Below, piece by piece: positions 41,672 to 49,805 of a stretch of DNA of 64,000 nucleotides (position 1 is the stretch's first letter; each line of letters opens with the position of its first letter). The notes under the pieces were generated by a model. It did no database searches, was not told the origin of the DNA, and was given only the letters and a program-made list of their open reading frames with translations. The position numbers were made by a program, and so were the translations under genes. This DNA is from JABDBE01 sp049585795 (GTDB taxonomy: Bacteria > Acidobacteriota > Terriglobia > Terriglobales > Acidobacteriaceae): NCBI GenBank assembly GCA_049585795.1, contig JBAVAQ010000024.1:1-64000 (forward strand). Reading direction: 5' to 3'.

Positions 41672-43879
41672 TTGAAGAACCGGATGCCGGTTGTTGTGTC
41701 CCTGATTGCATGTCCTTTTTTTTCGGCTATTTGTGCCGCCCAGACCATTCAGGTGGACATAACGCCGACGCACTCGACCAATCGATTCGTGCCTAGTGAA
41801 ACGTTGGGTGCGGGGGTCGACCGAATTCCGGCCGCAGCCATCGACAAGGATCTGCTTGGGCCCACGCTGAAGCAAGTGTTCGCTTCGGGATGGCAGCCGG
41901 TGACCTATCGCCAGAACACTGAACTCGCAATCGAGGCTTGGCATTGGAATCCGCAAGGAACGTGGAGCGACCCCAGCGGCAAGGGCTACTTCACAGGCTC
42001 GGCGGCTCCCACGGAGACAATTCGTTATTCCTACGGATACTCGCTGCCGCACCGCGGGACCACGCGCAACGACGGAACCGACAATGCCGGCTTCTCGCGC
42101 CTGACGGACGGGGATCTGAATACTTATTGGAAAAGCAATCCATATCTGACGGAACGCTTTACCGGGGAGAGCGATTCGCTGCATCCCCAGTGGGTGATTC
42201 TCGACCTGACGCAGAACCAGCAGGTAGACAGTATTCGCGTCGCCTGGGCCAACCCGTATGCGACCCGCTATGTTGTCCAGTGCTGGACAGGAGACGATCC
42301 GATTAAGGGTCAAACCAAAGGCGTGTGGCAGACATTTCCCTATGGCACGGTCATGAACGGTAAGGGTGGAACTCAAACCATCCGGTTGTCTGACAGTCCG
42401 GGGCCGATTCGATTCGTGCGAATACTGATGACCGAGTCGTCGAACACTTGCGATTCTCATAACTCGACTGACCCGAAACTCGCGGACCCTAGAAATTGTC
42501 TAGGCTACGCGATCAGCGAACTGTATCTTGGGACAACCACGCCCGACGGCGACTTCCACGATATTCTTCGCCACACGCCAGACCAGGAACAGACTGCCAC
42601 CTACGCCTCTTCGGTCGATCCCTGGCACGAGCCTTCTGATCTGCTGACCACGAAGCAAGCACAGGTAGGATTCGACCTGTTCTATACCAGCGGGGTCACG
42701 CGCGGCCTGCCTGCGATGATTCCGGTGGCGCTGCTTTATGACACACCGGACAATGCCGCTGCCGAAATCGAGTATCTCAAGAAACGCAATTACCCGATTT
42801 CTTATGTGGAAATGGGAGAAGAATCGGACGGACAGTTCATGGTTCCCGAGGACTACGGCGCACTCTACCTGCAATGGGCTACGGCGCTTCATCGCATCGA
42901 TCCAACATTGAAGCTGGGCGGACCGTCTTTCCAGGGAGTGAATAAGGATATTGAAGTTTGGCCTGATGCCAACGGCAAAGTTTCGTGGCTGGGGCGTTTT
43001 CTCGACTACCTCAAGCAGCACGGCAGGATGAATGATCTCGCGTTTTTCTCCTTCGAACATTATCCCTATGACGGGTGTAAAACGCCGTGGGGCACCCTTT
43101 ATGACGAACCGGATCTCGTGAGCCATATCATGCAGGTTTGGAGAGAAGACGGCGTGCCAGCGAATGTTCCCATGTTCATTACTGAGTCGAATCTTTCTCC
43201 CGCTGCGAGCGAAACCTATATGGACATGTTCGCTGGAATTTGGTTGGCGGATTACATCGGATCATTTTTGGACTCGGGCGGAAACGGGGCATATTTCTTT
43301 CACTATTTGCCTTTGCAGATGGAACATGGCTGCAATGATTCTCCGGGGACCTTTGGGATGTTCACAGTCGACGCCAATTATCAAATTCAACAACCTTTGT
43401 CGCAGTTCTTTGTATCGCAACTGATCAATCTGGAATGGGTGCAGCCCGGTGCGGGCGAGCATCTGGTATTTCCGACAAAGAGTGACGTGGATGATGGCGC
43501 AGGCCATGCGCTGGTCACGGCGTATGCGGTGAAACGTCCTGACGGGCGATGGTCGGTCATGGCCGTGAACCGGGATCAGCAGAATGGGCATCGGGTGCGA
43601 ATTTTGTTTCAAGATCAGGCGAGTCAGGCGACGAACTTCTTCTCGGGCGAAGTCGAAATTTCGACCTTCGGAAAGAACCAGTATCAATGGCACCCCGCGG
43701 AGACTCGCTTTATGGCCCACTCGGAACATTCGGGTGAGCAGCCGGTGGTGGCGATCACGAAGGGGACAGCGAATCCGGACGGGCCGGTAATGCGCTCCAT
43801 GCAAATTGCAGGAAAAGACGCCTGGTACGATTTGCCGGCGGCATCGGTGGTGGTTATTCGGGGCAAACTGGCGCGCTGA
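41672..43879 (+). CDS. Secreted clan GH-A glycoside hydrolase with inserted discoidin-like domain
   Basis: TTG 41672 follows AAGGAG at seven bases. 735 residues, signal peptide (MPVVVSLIACPFFSAICAA). Residues about 125-290 contain an F5/8 type C (discoidin) pattern: FSRLTDGDLNTYWKS, WVILDLTQNQQVDSIRVAW, IRFVRILM. The catalytic barrel (about 330-620) has candidate acid/base Glu in ISYVEMGEESDGQ and nucleophile Glu in VPMFITESNLS; a beta-sandwich follows. The layout resembles GH39/GH51-type exo-glycosidases such as arabinofuranosidases or xylosidases. Exact family and substrate uncertain. It likely degrades plant or microbial polysaccharide outside the cell. Confidence 0.75.
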   Translation: MKNRMPVVVSLIACPFFSAICAAQTIQVDITPTHSTNRFVPSETLGAGVDRIPAAAIDKDLLGPTLKQVFASGWQPVTYRQNTELAIEAWHWNPQGTWSDPSGKGYFTGSAAPTETIRYSYGYSLPHRGTTRNDGTDNAGFSRLTDGDLNTYWKSNPYLTERFTGESDSLHPQWVILDLTQNQQVDSIRVAWANPYATRYVVQCWTGDDPIKGQTKGVWQTFPYGTVMNGKGGTQTIRLSDSPGPIRFVRILMTESSNTCDSHNSTDPKLADPRNCLGYAISELYLGTTTPDGDFHDILRHTPDQEQTATYASSVDPWHEPSDLLTTKQAQVGFDLFYTSGVTRGLPAMIPVALLYDTPDNAAAEIEYLKKRNYPISYVEMGEESDGQFMVPEDYGALYLQWATALHRIDPTLKLGGPSFQGVNKDIEVWPDANGKVSWLGRFLDYLKQHGRMNDLAFFSFEHYPYDGCKTPWGTLYDEPDLVSHIMQVWREDGVPANVPMFITESNLSPAASETYMDMFAGIWLADYIGSFLDSGGNGAYFFHYLPLQMEHGCNDSPGTFGMFTVDANYQIQQPLSQFFVSQLINLEWVQPGAGEHLVFPTKSDVDDGAGHALVTAYAVKRPDGRWSVMAVNRDQQNGHRVRILFQDQASQATNFFSGEVEISTFGKNQYQWHPAETRFMAHSEHSGEQPVVAITKGTANPDGPVMRSMQIAGKDAWYDLPAASVVVIRGKLAR

Positions 43880-43952
43880 CGGGGTTTCAGCGAAACTATT
43901 GTACGTTCAGGTCAGGTGAACTCCGGTAAGGTCGCAGGGCGTGATTTGCAGC

Positions 43953-43958
43953 TATAAT
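43953..43958 (+). promoter_or_regulatory. TATAAT -10 element close to the VWA gene start
   Basis: A perfect TATAAT lies only 11 bases before the ATG at 43970. If it is the real -10, transcription would start within a few bases of the start codon and the mRNA would be nearly leaderless. No Shine-Dalgarno sequence is present, which fits. No good -35 is seen. Confidence 0.4.
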
Positions 43959-43969
43959 TGAGAAAAGTC

Positions 43970-45142
43970 ATGAAGTCGCGCACCGCCATTCTGGTTCTAG
44001 GCATTTTATTGATGGGCGGTTTTGTTGTTTTACTGGGCGCCCGGGCGCAGGACGCCGGTCAGGCAGAATTACCTTCAGCCCCGTCCCCCTCTTCACACGA
44101 GAGTCAATCGCAAGCCCCCGCAGCCCCGGCGCAGACTGCTCCGTCGCAGCCGCCAACTCAGGAAACCCCGGTTCCATCTGATTCCGTCAAACGGGCTGCA
44201 GCCACGCCCGCCGCGCAACCCGCCAACGATGCAGGAAAGAAGGTAGGAACCGCTTCGACCTCCACATCACCCGCGGGGACGATTCTGTCGGACGACGAGT
44301 CCCTCACCACCATTCGGCACACGGTAAACGAGGTGAACGTGCTTTTTACGGTTACCGACAAGCACGGGCGTTACGTGAAGGACTTGAAGAAAGAGGATTT
44401 CAAGGTCGTGGACGACAACAAACCGGCGGCGGAAATCCGGAGCTTCCACGCGGAAACGAATTTACCTCTGGAAGTCGGGTTGCTGATCGACGCCAGCAAT
44501 TCAGTGCGTGATCGTTTCAAATTCGAGCAGCAGGCGGCGGTTGAGTTTCTCAATCAGACCATCCGTCCCAGGTACGACGAGGCTTTCGTCCTCGGTTTCG
44601 ATGTGACTCCCGAAGTTACGCAGGATTTCACTGACAACACGGAACTGCTCTCAGTCGGAGTCCGTGCCCTCCGTCCGGGCGGCGGGACCGCGATGTACGA
44701 CGCGCTGTATTTTGCGTGTCGCGACAAACTCATGAAGGCGCAGCACAGCGGGCCGGTACGACGGGCGATCATTCTGCTTAGTGACGGCGACGATAATCAG
44801 AGCCACGTCACGCGGGAAGAAGCTATCGATATGGCGCAACGCGCTGATGTGATCGTGTACACCATCAGCACCAACCTGAGCGGCGCCGGCCATCATGGAG
44901 ATAAAGTGCTGGAACGCATCGCCGATGCCACGGGCGGACGCTCCTACGTCCCCTTTCAGATCACCGAAGTGGCCAATGCCTTCGCCGCGATTCAGGAAGA
45001 ACTGCGCAGCCAGTACGCGATCTCGTACAAACCTGCCGACTTCGTCTCCGACGGCCGTTATCGCAGTGTCGAAATTCTCGCCCTTGGTCAGAAGGGCTTG
45101 CGGGTGCGCAGCCGCCGTGGTTATTACGCGCCCACGCAGTAA
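43970..45142 (+). CDS. VWFA-related Acidobacterial domain protein 1
   Basis: ATG 43970 (MKSRTAILVLGILLMGGFVV) is preferred over TTG 43958. 390 residues. Signal/anchor segment, then a Pro/Ala/Ser-rich linker to about residue 105, then a TIGR03436-type region: VNEVNVLFTVTDKHGRYV, LKKEDFKVVDDNKPA and the VWA domain. The MIDAS is intact by eye: LLIDASNSV (D-x-S-x-S), GGGTAMYDA and IILLSDGDD. It ends RSQYAISYKPAD...VRSRRGYYAPTQ, the usual family end. Secreted or membrane-anchored; proposed metal-dependent protein binding. First of four such genes in 5 kb. Confidence 0.88.
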   Translation: MKSRTAILVLGILLMGGFVVLLGARAQDAGQAELPSAPSPSSHESQSQAPAAPAQTAPSQPPTQETPVPSDSVKRAAATPAAQPANDAGKKVGTASTSTSPAGTILSDDESLTTIRHTVNEVNVLFTVTDKHGRYVKDLKKEDFKVVDDNKPAAEIRSFHAETNLPLEVGLLIDASNSVRDRFKFEQQAAVEFLNQTIRPRYDEAFVLGFDVTPEVTQDFTDNTELLSVGVRALRPGGGTAMYDALYFACRDKLMKAQHSGPVRRAIILLSDGDDNQSHVTREEAIDMAQRADVIVYTISTNLSGAGHHGDKVLERIADATGGRSYVPFQITEVANAFAAIQEELRSQYAISYKPADFVSDGRYRSVEILALGQKGLRVRSRRGYYAPTQ

Positions 45143-45223
45143 AGTGTTAATTGCACCTTTGGCCGCCGGATGCTGAGATTTTGCACGACTTATAAAGGTT
45201 GCGGGAAAGCTTTCGGGCGTCGG

Positions 45224-45310
45224 AGTTTTGAAAGGACACGGGCTTCAGCCGTGCCGCAAGCGTTTGAATGCAAGGAACGGCGCGGCTGAAGCCCGCGCCC
45301 CTTCAAAACT
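45224..45310. repeat. Long inverted repeat between VWA genes
   Basis: AGTTTTGAAAGGACACGGGC and its continuation (45224-45256) pair with 45278-45310 around a 21-base loop, with few mismatches. The arm centre GGGCTTCAGCC is itself palindromic. It lies between convergent VWA genes and could terminate both. Confidence 0.7.
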
Positions 45311-45383
45311 CAAATCGCCGATTTCGTAGTTTTCGCAACCCCTTGAAGGCACACGCCGCGGAACAGTGTTGTCTCTGATTGAA

Positions 45384-46349
45384 CTACTGTCCCGCAGGCA
45401 CCCAGACGCTATCTGCGGCGCTAAAGTCGACGCCCGGAACTTCAGTGCTAATCTGCACACCTTGCAGCCCCGCCTTCTTTTTCGGCTTGGCCAGGAATCC
45501 CAAAATATATTGGTTATTGATCATTTTCTGCACGCCATCCAGGTAGGGCTTGAAGCTCACTGGGCTTTGGAATCCCAGATAGTAGGACTCGCCGCCGGTT
45601 TCTTCCGACAGCTTTGAAATACCAATCTGGCCGTTATTGGCCCGCCAGAAGTTACGGTGCCAGTGTCCGACCCCAGGAGAATAGATAGTGTAGATGACGG
45701 TACCGGTGCGCTGCGCGACGCTGCTGGCAGTGTCCACGTCCGGATTGATAGTGGGGACGTTCCCGCCCATACTGCGCCGCGCGCGGTCAATTCCATCCGT
45801 TACCATCACGACTTCGCGGCGGTTGGGGTGCGCCGGCCAGCGCTTCATGAGATCGATGACAGAAAGGTACGGGCTACCGAAAGCGCCAGCACTTTGGAGC
45901 GGCAACCGTACCGCCCTGGCAGCCTGGTCGTGGTCGGCGGTGAAGTTCTGCACGATTTGAACTGTGGCATTGCTCATGTAGCCGACGCCCACTGACGTAG
46001 TCGACGGTTGAGCAGTGATGAAGGCACGCAAGTCCCCGAGTTGGGAACCAAGACTCGAGTCGCAAGCGTCGTCGATAAGAATAAACAGATCCAATCCCGC
46101 CTTGTCGCCACTGGCTGGGGTCCATTCGGTGACTTTCAGGCGATCTTTGCCCTGCTTGACCATAATGTCATCGCGACTCAGTTCGGGCATGGGCTTATTG
46201 CCGAGAGGCATTGCCGTAACGGTCATGCGAACCGGAACGGCTGTCGCGGCATTGTCTTGCGCCTGCAAATAAAGCAAGCCGGTAAACACAATTGCTAGAA
46301 CTGTGAAGGCTCTCAGAATGATGCTGCATTTCGGCACCTGGTTTGCCAT
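45384..46349 (-). CDS. VWFA-related protein 2 (degenerate MIDAS)
   Basis: 321 residues, AGAGGAT-type site before the ATG 46349. Signal peptide (SIILRAFTVLAIVFTGLLYL). The family start VRMTVTAMPLGNKPM...LSRDDIMVKQGKDRLKV is present. In the VWA domain the metal motif reads FILIDDACDSS where D-x-S-x-S is expected, while VVMVTDGIDR keeps the second Asp. Hence metal binding may be altered. Ends GLQGVQISTEVPGVD. Minus strand, convergent with VWA gene 1 and followed upstream by VWA gene 3 on the same strand. Confidence 0.85.
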   Translation of the reverse strand: MANQVPKCSIILRAFTVLAIVFTGLLYLQAQDNAATAVPVRMTVTAMPLGNKPMPELSRDDIMVKQGKDRLKVTEWTPASGDKAGLDLFILIDDACDSSLGSQLGDLRAFITAQPSTTSVGVGYMSNATVQIVQNFTADHDQAARAVRLPLQSAGAFGSPYLSVIDLMKRWPAHPNRREVVMVTDGIDRARRSMGGNVPTINPDVDTASSVAQRTGTVIYTIYSPGVGHWHRNFWRANNGQIGISKLSEETGGESYYLGFQSPVSFKPYLDGVQKMINNQYILGFLAKPKKKAGLQGVQISTEVPGVDFSAADSVWVPAGQ

Positions 46350-46466
46350 TTCAATCCTCTTTCTCCGGATAACGCGGAAATAGACAAGGCTATCCGGCCA
46401 TTCGCACTTGGGATCTCCACTCAGGAATGCGCCAGTATTCTATACCGAACCCGGTTGCCGCTGCCG

Positions 46467-47528
46467 CTAGTCGCGCTTGGGAATGGCATAGTATCCGGCG
46501 CGCGATTGGATCTTGTAGTCTTTGTTCGAAGTGTGGATTTCCACCTTGCGGAAGGTGCCATCGAGGGCCTCGTTAGTGGGCGTGTACCCAATATTGTATT
46601 GGCTGCGCAGTTCATTAGCGATCTGGTCGAAGCCCTCTTTCAGCTTTTCATATTTGTTTCCGACATCAATGACCCGGCCGCCGGTTTCCTGCGTCAGCTT
46701 CTTCATTTCGCCCTCACCAGAGTAACCGCCGAAACCGCCATAAAACCCGCGGTCCGCACAAAGCAAAACATAGACGATACTGTCTGCCTTCTGGGCAGCT
46801 TCGATGGCCTGCTTAATGCCGAGTTGGCTGCCTTCGTCCTGGCCATCCGTCAGCAGGATCATGGCTTTGCGTCCCACTTGCTGGGCTAATTCGTCGTGCG
46901 AGGCGAGATACACGGCGTCGTAAAGCACTGTGCCCTTCGGCCCGCCAGGGGTAGGCACTGTGCCACCCCCCAAACCCGGGATACCGCCTCCACCTCCACC
47001 CGCAGTGTTGATTTGTGCCTGATTGAGAGCCGCTTTCAGTAAATGCACCGAACTGGTGAAGTCTTGCAGCAAGTCCGCGTTTACGTCGAAGCTGAGGACG
47101 AAGGCAAGGTCCTTGTCGCGCAGGATTTGACTCAGGAACTCTCCCCCTACCTGTTTCTCCATGTCCAGCACGCGAGCCTGGCTGCCGCTGGAGTCGATCA
47201 AAATGCCAAGCGTGAGCGGAAGATTTGATTCGGCGGCGAAATATTTGATGATCTGCGGCTTGCCATCTTCTAATACCTGAAAATCGCTCTTCGTGAGGTT
47301 GGGAATCAGCGCTCCCCTTTTGTCCTTGACATTGAAGAAGAGCTGGACAACATTTACGTTGACTTTCAGCGTCGTCGCCGCTTGGTCCTGATCTTGATTC
47401 TGGCGGTTCTGGCCGGTCTTATTGTCGGGAGAGGCGGCCGGTTGCTGGGCGTTGGCGGCCGGAAGCCCCACGAAAAGAAGCACCAGTACCAGGACGCGGA
47501 ACACCGGAAGGATGCACGCTTTGGGCAT
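46467..47528 (-). CDS. VWFA-related Acidobacterial domain protein 3
   Basis: 353 residues. Signal peptide (VFRVLVLVLLFVGLPAANA), then a short Gln/Asn-rich linker. TIGR03436 features: VNVVQLFFNVKDKRGALIPN, LTKSDFQVLEDGKPQ, intact MIDAS (LGILIDSSGSQ, KGTVLYDAV, MILLTDGQDEG) and the C-terminal ELRSQYNIGYTPTNE...IQSRAGYYAIPKRD. A Gly-rich insertion (GGGGGGIPGLGGG) lies in the middle of the domain. Envelope protein of unknown partner, probably transcribed ahead of VWA gene 2 (117-base gap). Confidence 0.88.
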   Translation of the reverse strand: MPKACILPVFRVLVLVLLFVGLPAANAQQPAASPDNKTGQNRQNQDQDQAATTLKVNVNVVQLFFNVKDKRGALIPNLTKSDFQVLEDGKPQIIKYFAAESNLPLTLGILIDSSGSQARVLDMEKQVGGEFLSQILRDKDLAFVLSFDVNADLLQDFTSSVHLLKAALNQAQINTAGGGGGGIPGLGGGTVPTPGGPKGTVLYDAVYLASHDELAQQVGRKAMILLTDGQDEGSQLGIKQAIEAAQKADSIVYVLLCADRGFYGGFGGYSGEGEMKKLTQETGGRVIDVGNKYEKLKEGFDQIANELRSQYNIGYTPTNEALDGTFRKVEIHTSNKDYKIQSRAGYYAIPKRD

Positions 47529-47575
47529 GAAAGTATTCTCTCGTAGTTTTTGTTAGTCTAGTCCATTAACGTTAG

Positions 47576-49009
47576 ATGCACCAGATCAGGGATCTTCGCA
47601 TCCCATCAATGAGGATAGTTGCCGTTGAGGCGGAGAGGGTTTTCCCAGTGCTGCGAATAACGGGTAAGCAGTGGACGGCTCCGGCCGTGGCAATCCTATT
47701 CTTTTTGCTGATTTTGGTGGTTCCCGCAGCTGCGCAGCAAACTGATCAGAAGCAGAATATTCCCGACGCTCCTTCGGCGAGCCGGCCTCCACAGCCGTTC
47801 CCGACCACACCGCCGGCCGAGCCTCAAGGCGCGCCTCCGAGTGAAGCGCCAACAGCCGATCAGGTGCCCGGAAATGAAGTACCGCCCTCGACTGCCAACC
47901 CCGCTACTCCGCCCGCGACAGAGAATAACCCCACGCCACCTCCGCATCCGCTTGATGTTAAGACAGTACCCGAAGGCGGCGCGACGCCCGCCCCAGGAAC
48001 CAACGCCCAAGACGAGCTTTTCAAGATTACTCGCAACGTAAACCAGGTCATTGTGCCCGTGCGCGTAACGGACGACTCTGGACGTCTGGTAAGCGGATTA
48101 TTGCCCAAGGATTTCTCGGTATACGAGGATGGCAAGAACGAGAAGATGAACTTCTTTACCAGTGATCCTTTGGCAATCTCGGCGGCGGTGATTTTCGATC
48201 TGGGCATGTCCGATATCAACGTACAGAAGGTAAATCAGACATTCCCGGCATTGGAGGGCGCATTCAGCCAGTTCGATGAAGTCGCGATCTACACCTACAG
48301 CGGCACGGTTGGCAGAGTGGCCGATTTCGGAGCGGTCGGCAAGCGACTGGATGCCGTACTGAATCAACTGAAAACCGACCGCGGCGAAAATAACGGAGTC
48401 CCGGTCCTGGGTGGCCCTTTGGGTCCCGAGGGTCCGACTGTGAATAACGTTCCCTACGACCGCAGCATTCCACCGCCAATCTCACCGCCGAAACAGGCTC
48501 ACGTGTTGAACGATGCCATTCTGGCCGCTGCTCTCGATCTGGGCCAGCGCGAGAGAACTCGCCGCAAGATCATATTTGTCATCAGCGATGGCAAGGAATA
48601 CAGAAGCACGGCCAGCTATGGCGACGTATTGAAGGTTCTGCTTTCGAACGGGATTCTGGTCTACGGCCTTGGCGTGGGAAGTTCGGCGATTCCAGGCTAC
48701 AAAACTATTGAAAAGTTGCACCTTCCGGGGCAGGCCTATGGCAACATTCTGCCCAGGTATGCGAACGCAACCGGAGGCGAGATTCTAAGCGAATATTCCA
48801 AAGACGCGATTGAAAATGCTTACCAGCGCGCCATTGGCGACGCCCGCAATCAATACACCCTGGGCTACGCCACCGCCGCGACTCCGAGTAGCACCTATCG
48901 GGAGATCGAAGTCAAGGTAGGCCGTCCGGGCTGTAAGAGTTCAGACTTACGTCCATGCGTGCTGGTGTATGCCAAGGCGGGATACTATCCGTTGCCGGTA
49001 GGCCGCTGA
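47576..49009 (+). CDS. VWFA-related protein 4 with proline-rich linker (degenerate MIDAS)
   Basis: Start ATG 47576 or 47609; neither has a clear ribosome binding site. 477 residues at most. Hydrophobic signal segment (PAVAILFFLLILVVPAAA), a 90-residue Pro-rich linker (PPAEPQGAPPSEAP), then the family domain: NQVIVPVRVTDDSGRLV, LLPKDFSVYEDGKNEK. The first metal motif reads AAVIFDLGMSDI, with Gly for the first Ser of D-x-S-x-S. KIIFVISDGKEY keeps the later Asp. Ends QYTLGYATA...LVYAKAGYYPLPVGR. Divergent from VWA gene 3. Confidence 0.86.
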   Translation: MHQIRDLRIPSMRIVAVEAERVFPVLRITGKQWTAPAVAILFFLLILVVPAAAQQTDQKQNIPDAPSASRPPQPFPTTPPAEPQGAPPSEAPTADQVPGNEVPPSTANPATPPATENNPTPPPHPLDVKTVPEGGATPAPGTNAQDELFKITRNVNQVIVPVRVTDDSGRLVSGLLPKDFSVYEDGKNEKMNFFTSDPLAISAAVIFDLGMSDINVQKVNQTFPALEGAFSQFDEVAIYTYSGTVGRVADFGAVGKRLDAVLNQLKTDRGENNGVPVLGGPLGPEGPTVNNVPYDRSIPPPISPPKQAHVLNDAILAAALDLGQRERTRRKIIFVISDGKEYRSTASYGDVLKVLLSNGILVYGLGVGSSAIPGYKTIEKLHLPGQAYGNILPRYANATGGEILSEYSKDAIENAYQRAIGDARNQYTLGYATAATPSSTYREIEVKVGRPGCKSSDLRPCVLVYAKAGYYPLPVGR

Positions 49010-49174
49010 AGTTGGTCGTTTGTCGTTGTGGCCGGAACGTGGGGGTCCCGCTAGTAACCAGGGTAACCTGCCTTTGATGCCTTCGCGTGTGGTATAAAAC
49101 CAGCAGTACCAAGCCAAAATTACAGGTGGAGGCCGCTTGGGTTTTGAGCGTCTGCCGCGTCTTGAGGAAAGTCT

Positions 49175-49762
49175 TTGAGTTTCATCAACTTTGCAGCCCG
49201 CGAGATTAATTGCAAGATCGTTTACTATGGCGCCGGGCTGGGTGGCAAAACCACGAATCTGCAGTACATCTTCCAGAAAACTGCCGAGCAGCAGAAAGGG
49301 AAGATGATCTCGCTGGCCACCGAGACGGATCGAACCTTGTTTTTTGACTTCCTGCCTCTGGACCTGGGTTCGGTGCGCGGATTCAAGACCCGTATTCACT
49401 TGTATACCGTTCCCGGACAGGTGTTTTACGATGCCAGCCGCAAGTTGATCCTGCGCGGAGTGGACGGCATTGTCTTTGTCGCCGACTCTCAGCAAGAGCG
49501 CATGGACGCCAACGTCGAGGCCCTCGACAACTTGATGGATAACCTCAAAGAACATGGCTACGACTTCAAGAAGATTCCCTACGTACTGCAGCTGAACAAG
49601 CGCGATTTGCCCAATATCCTGCCGGTGGATGCCTTGGCCAAAGAGCTGCGCCGTAAAGACGAGCCGGTGATGGAAGCCATCGCCTTCCAGGGGAACGGCG
49701 TGTTTGAGACGCTGAAAGAGATTGCCCGGCAGGTACTGCTGGAATTGAAGCAGGGTGGATAG
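49175..49762 (+). CDS. MglA-like small Ras-type GTPase
   Basis: TTG 49175 with GAGG eight to nine bases upstream. 195 residues, the family length. It starts SFINFAAREINCKIVYYG and has the P-loop GAGLGGKTTN, the switch II region HLYTVPGQVFYDASRKLILR and the base-recognition motif LNKRDLP. MglA-type GTPases set the leading pole for type IV pili and gliding. Here pilT lies 8 kb downstream and a CpaE-like gene 30 kb upstream. The partner GAP MglB is not in the window. It stands alone after the VWA cluster. Confidence 0.92.
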   Translation: MSFINFAAREINCKIVYYGAGLGGKTTNLQYIFQKTAEQQKGKMISLATETDRTLFFDFLPLDLGSVRGFKTRIHLYTVPGQVFYDASRKLILRGVDGIVFVADSQQERMDANVEALDNLMDNLKEHGYDFKKIPYVLQLNKRDLPNILPVDALAKELRRKDEPVMEAIAFQGNGVFETLKEIARQVLLELKQGG

Positions 49763-49805
49763 GAACAAACCGAGCTTCGGGCTTTAGGCTTCAGGTCGTG
49801 TCCTT

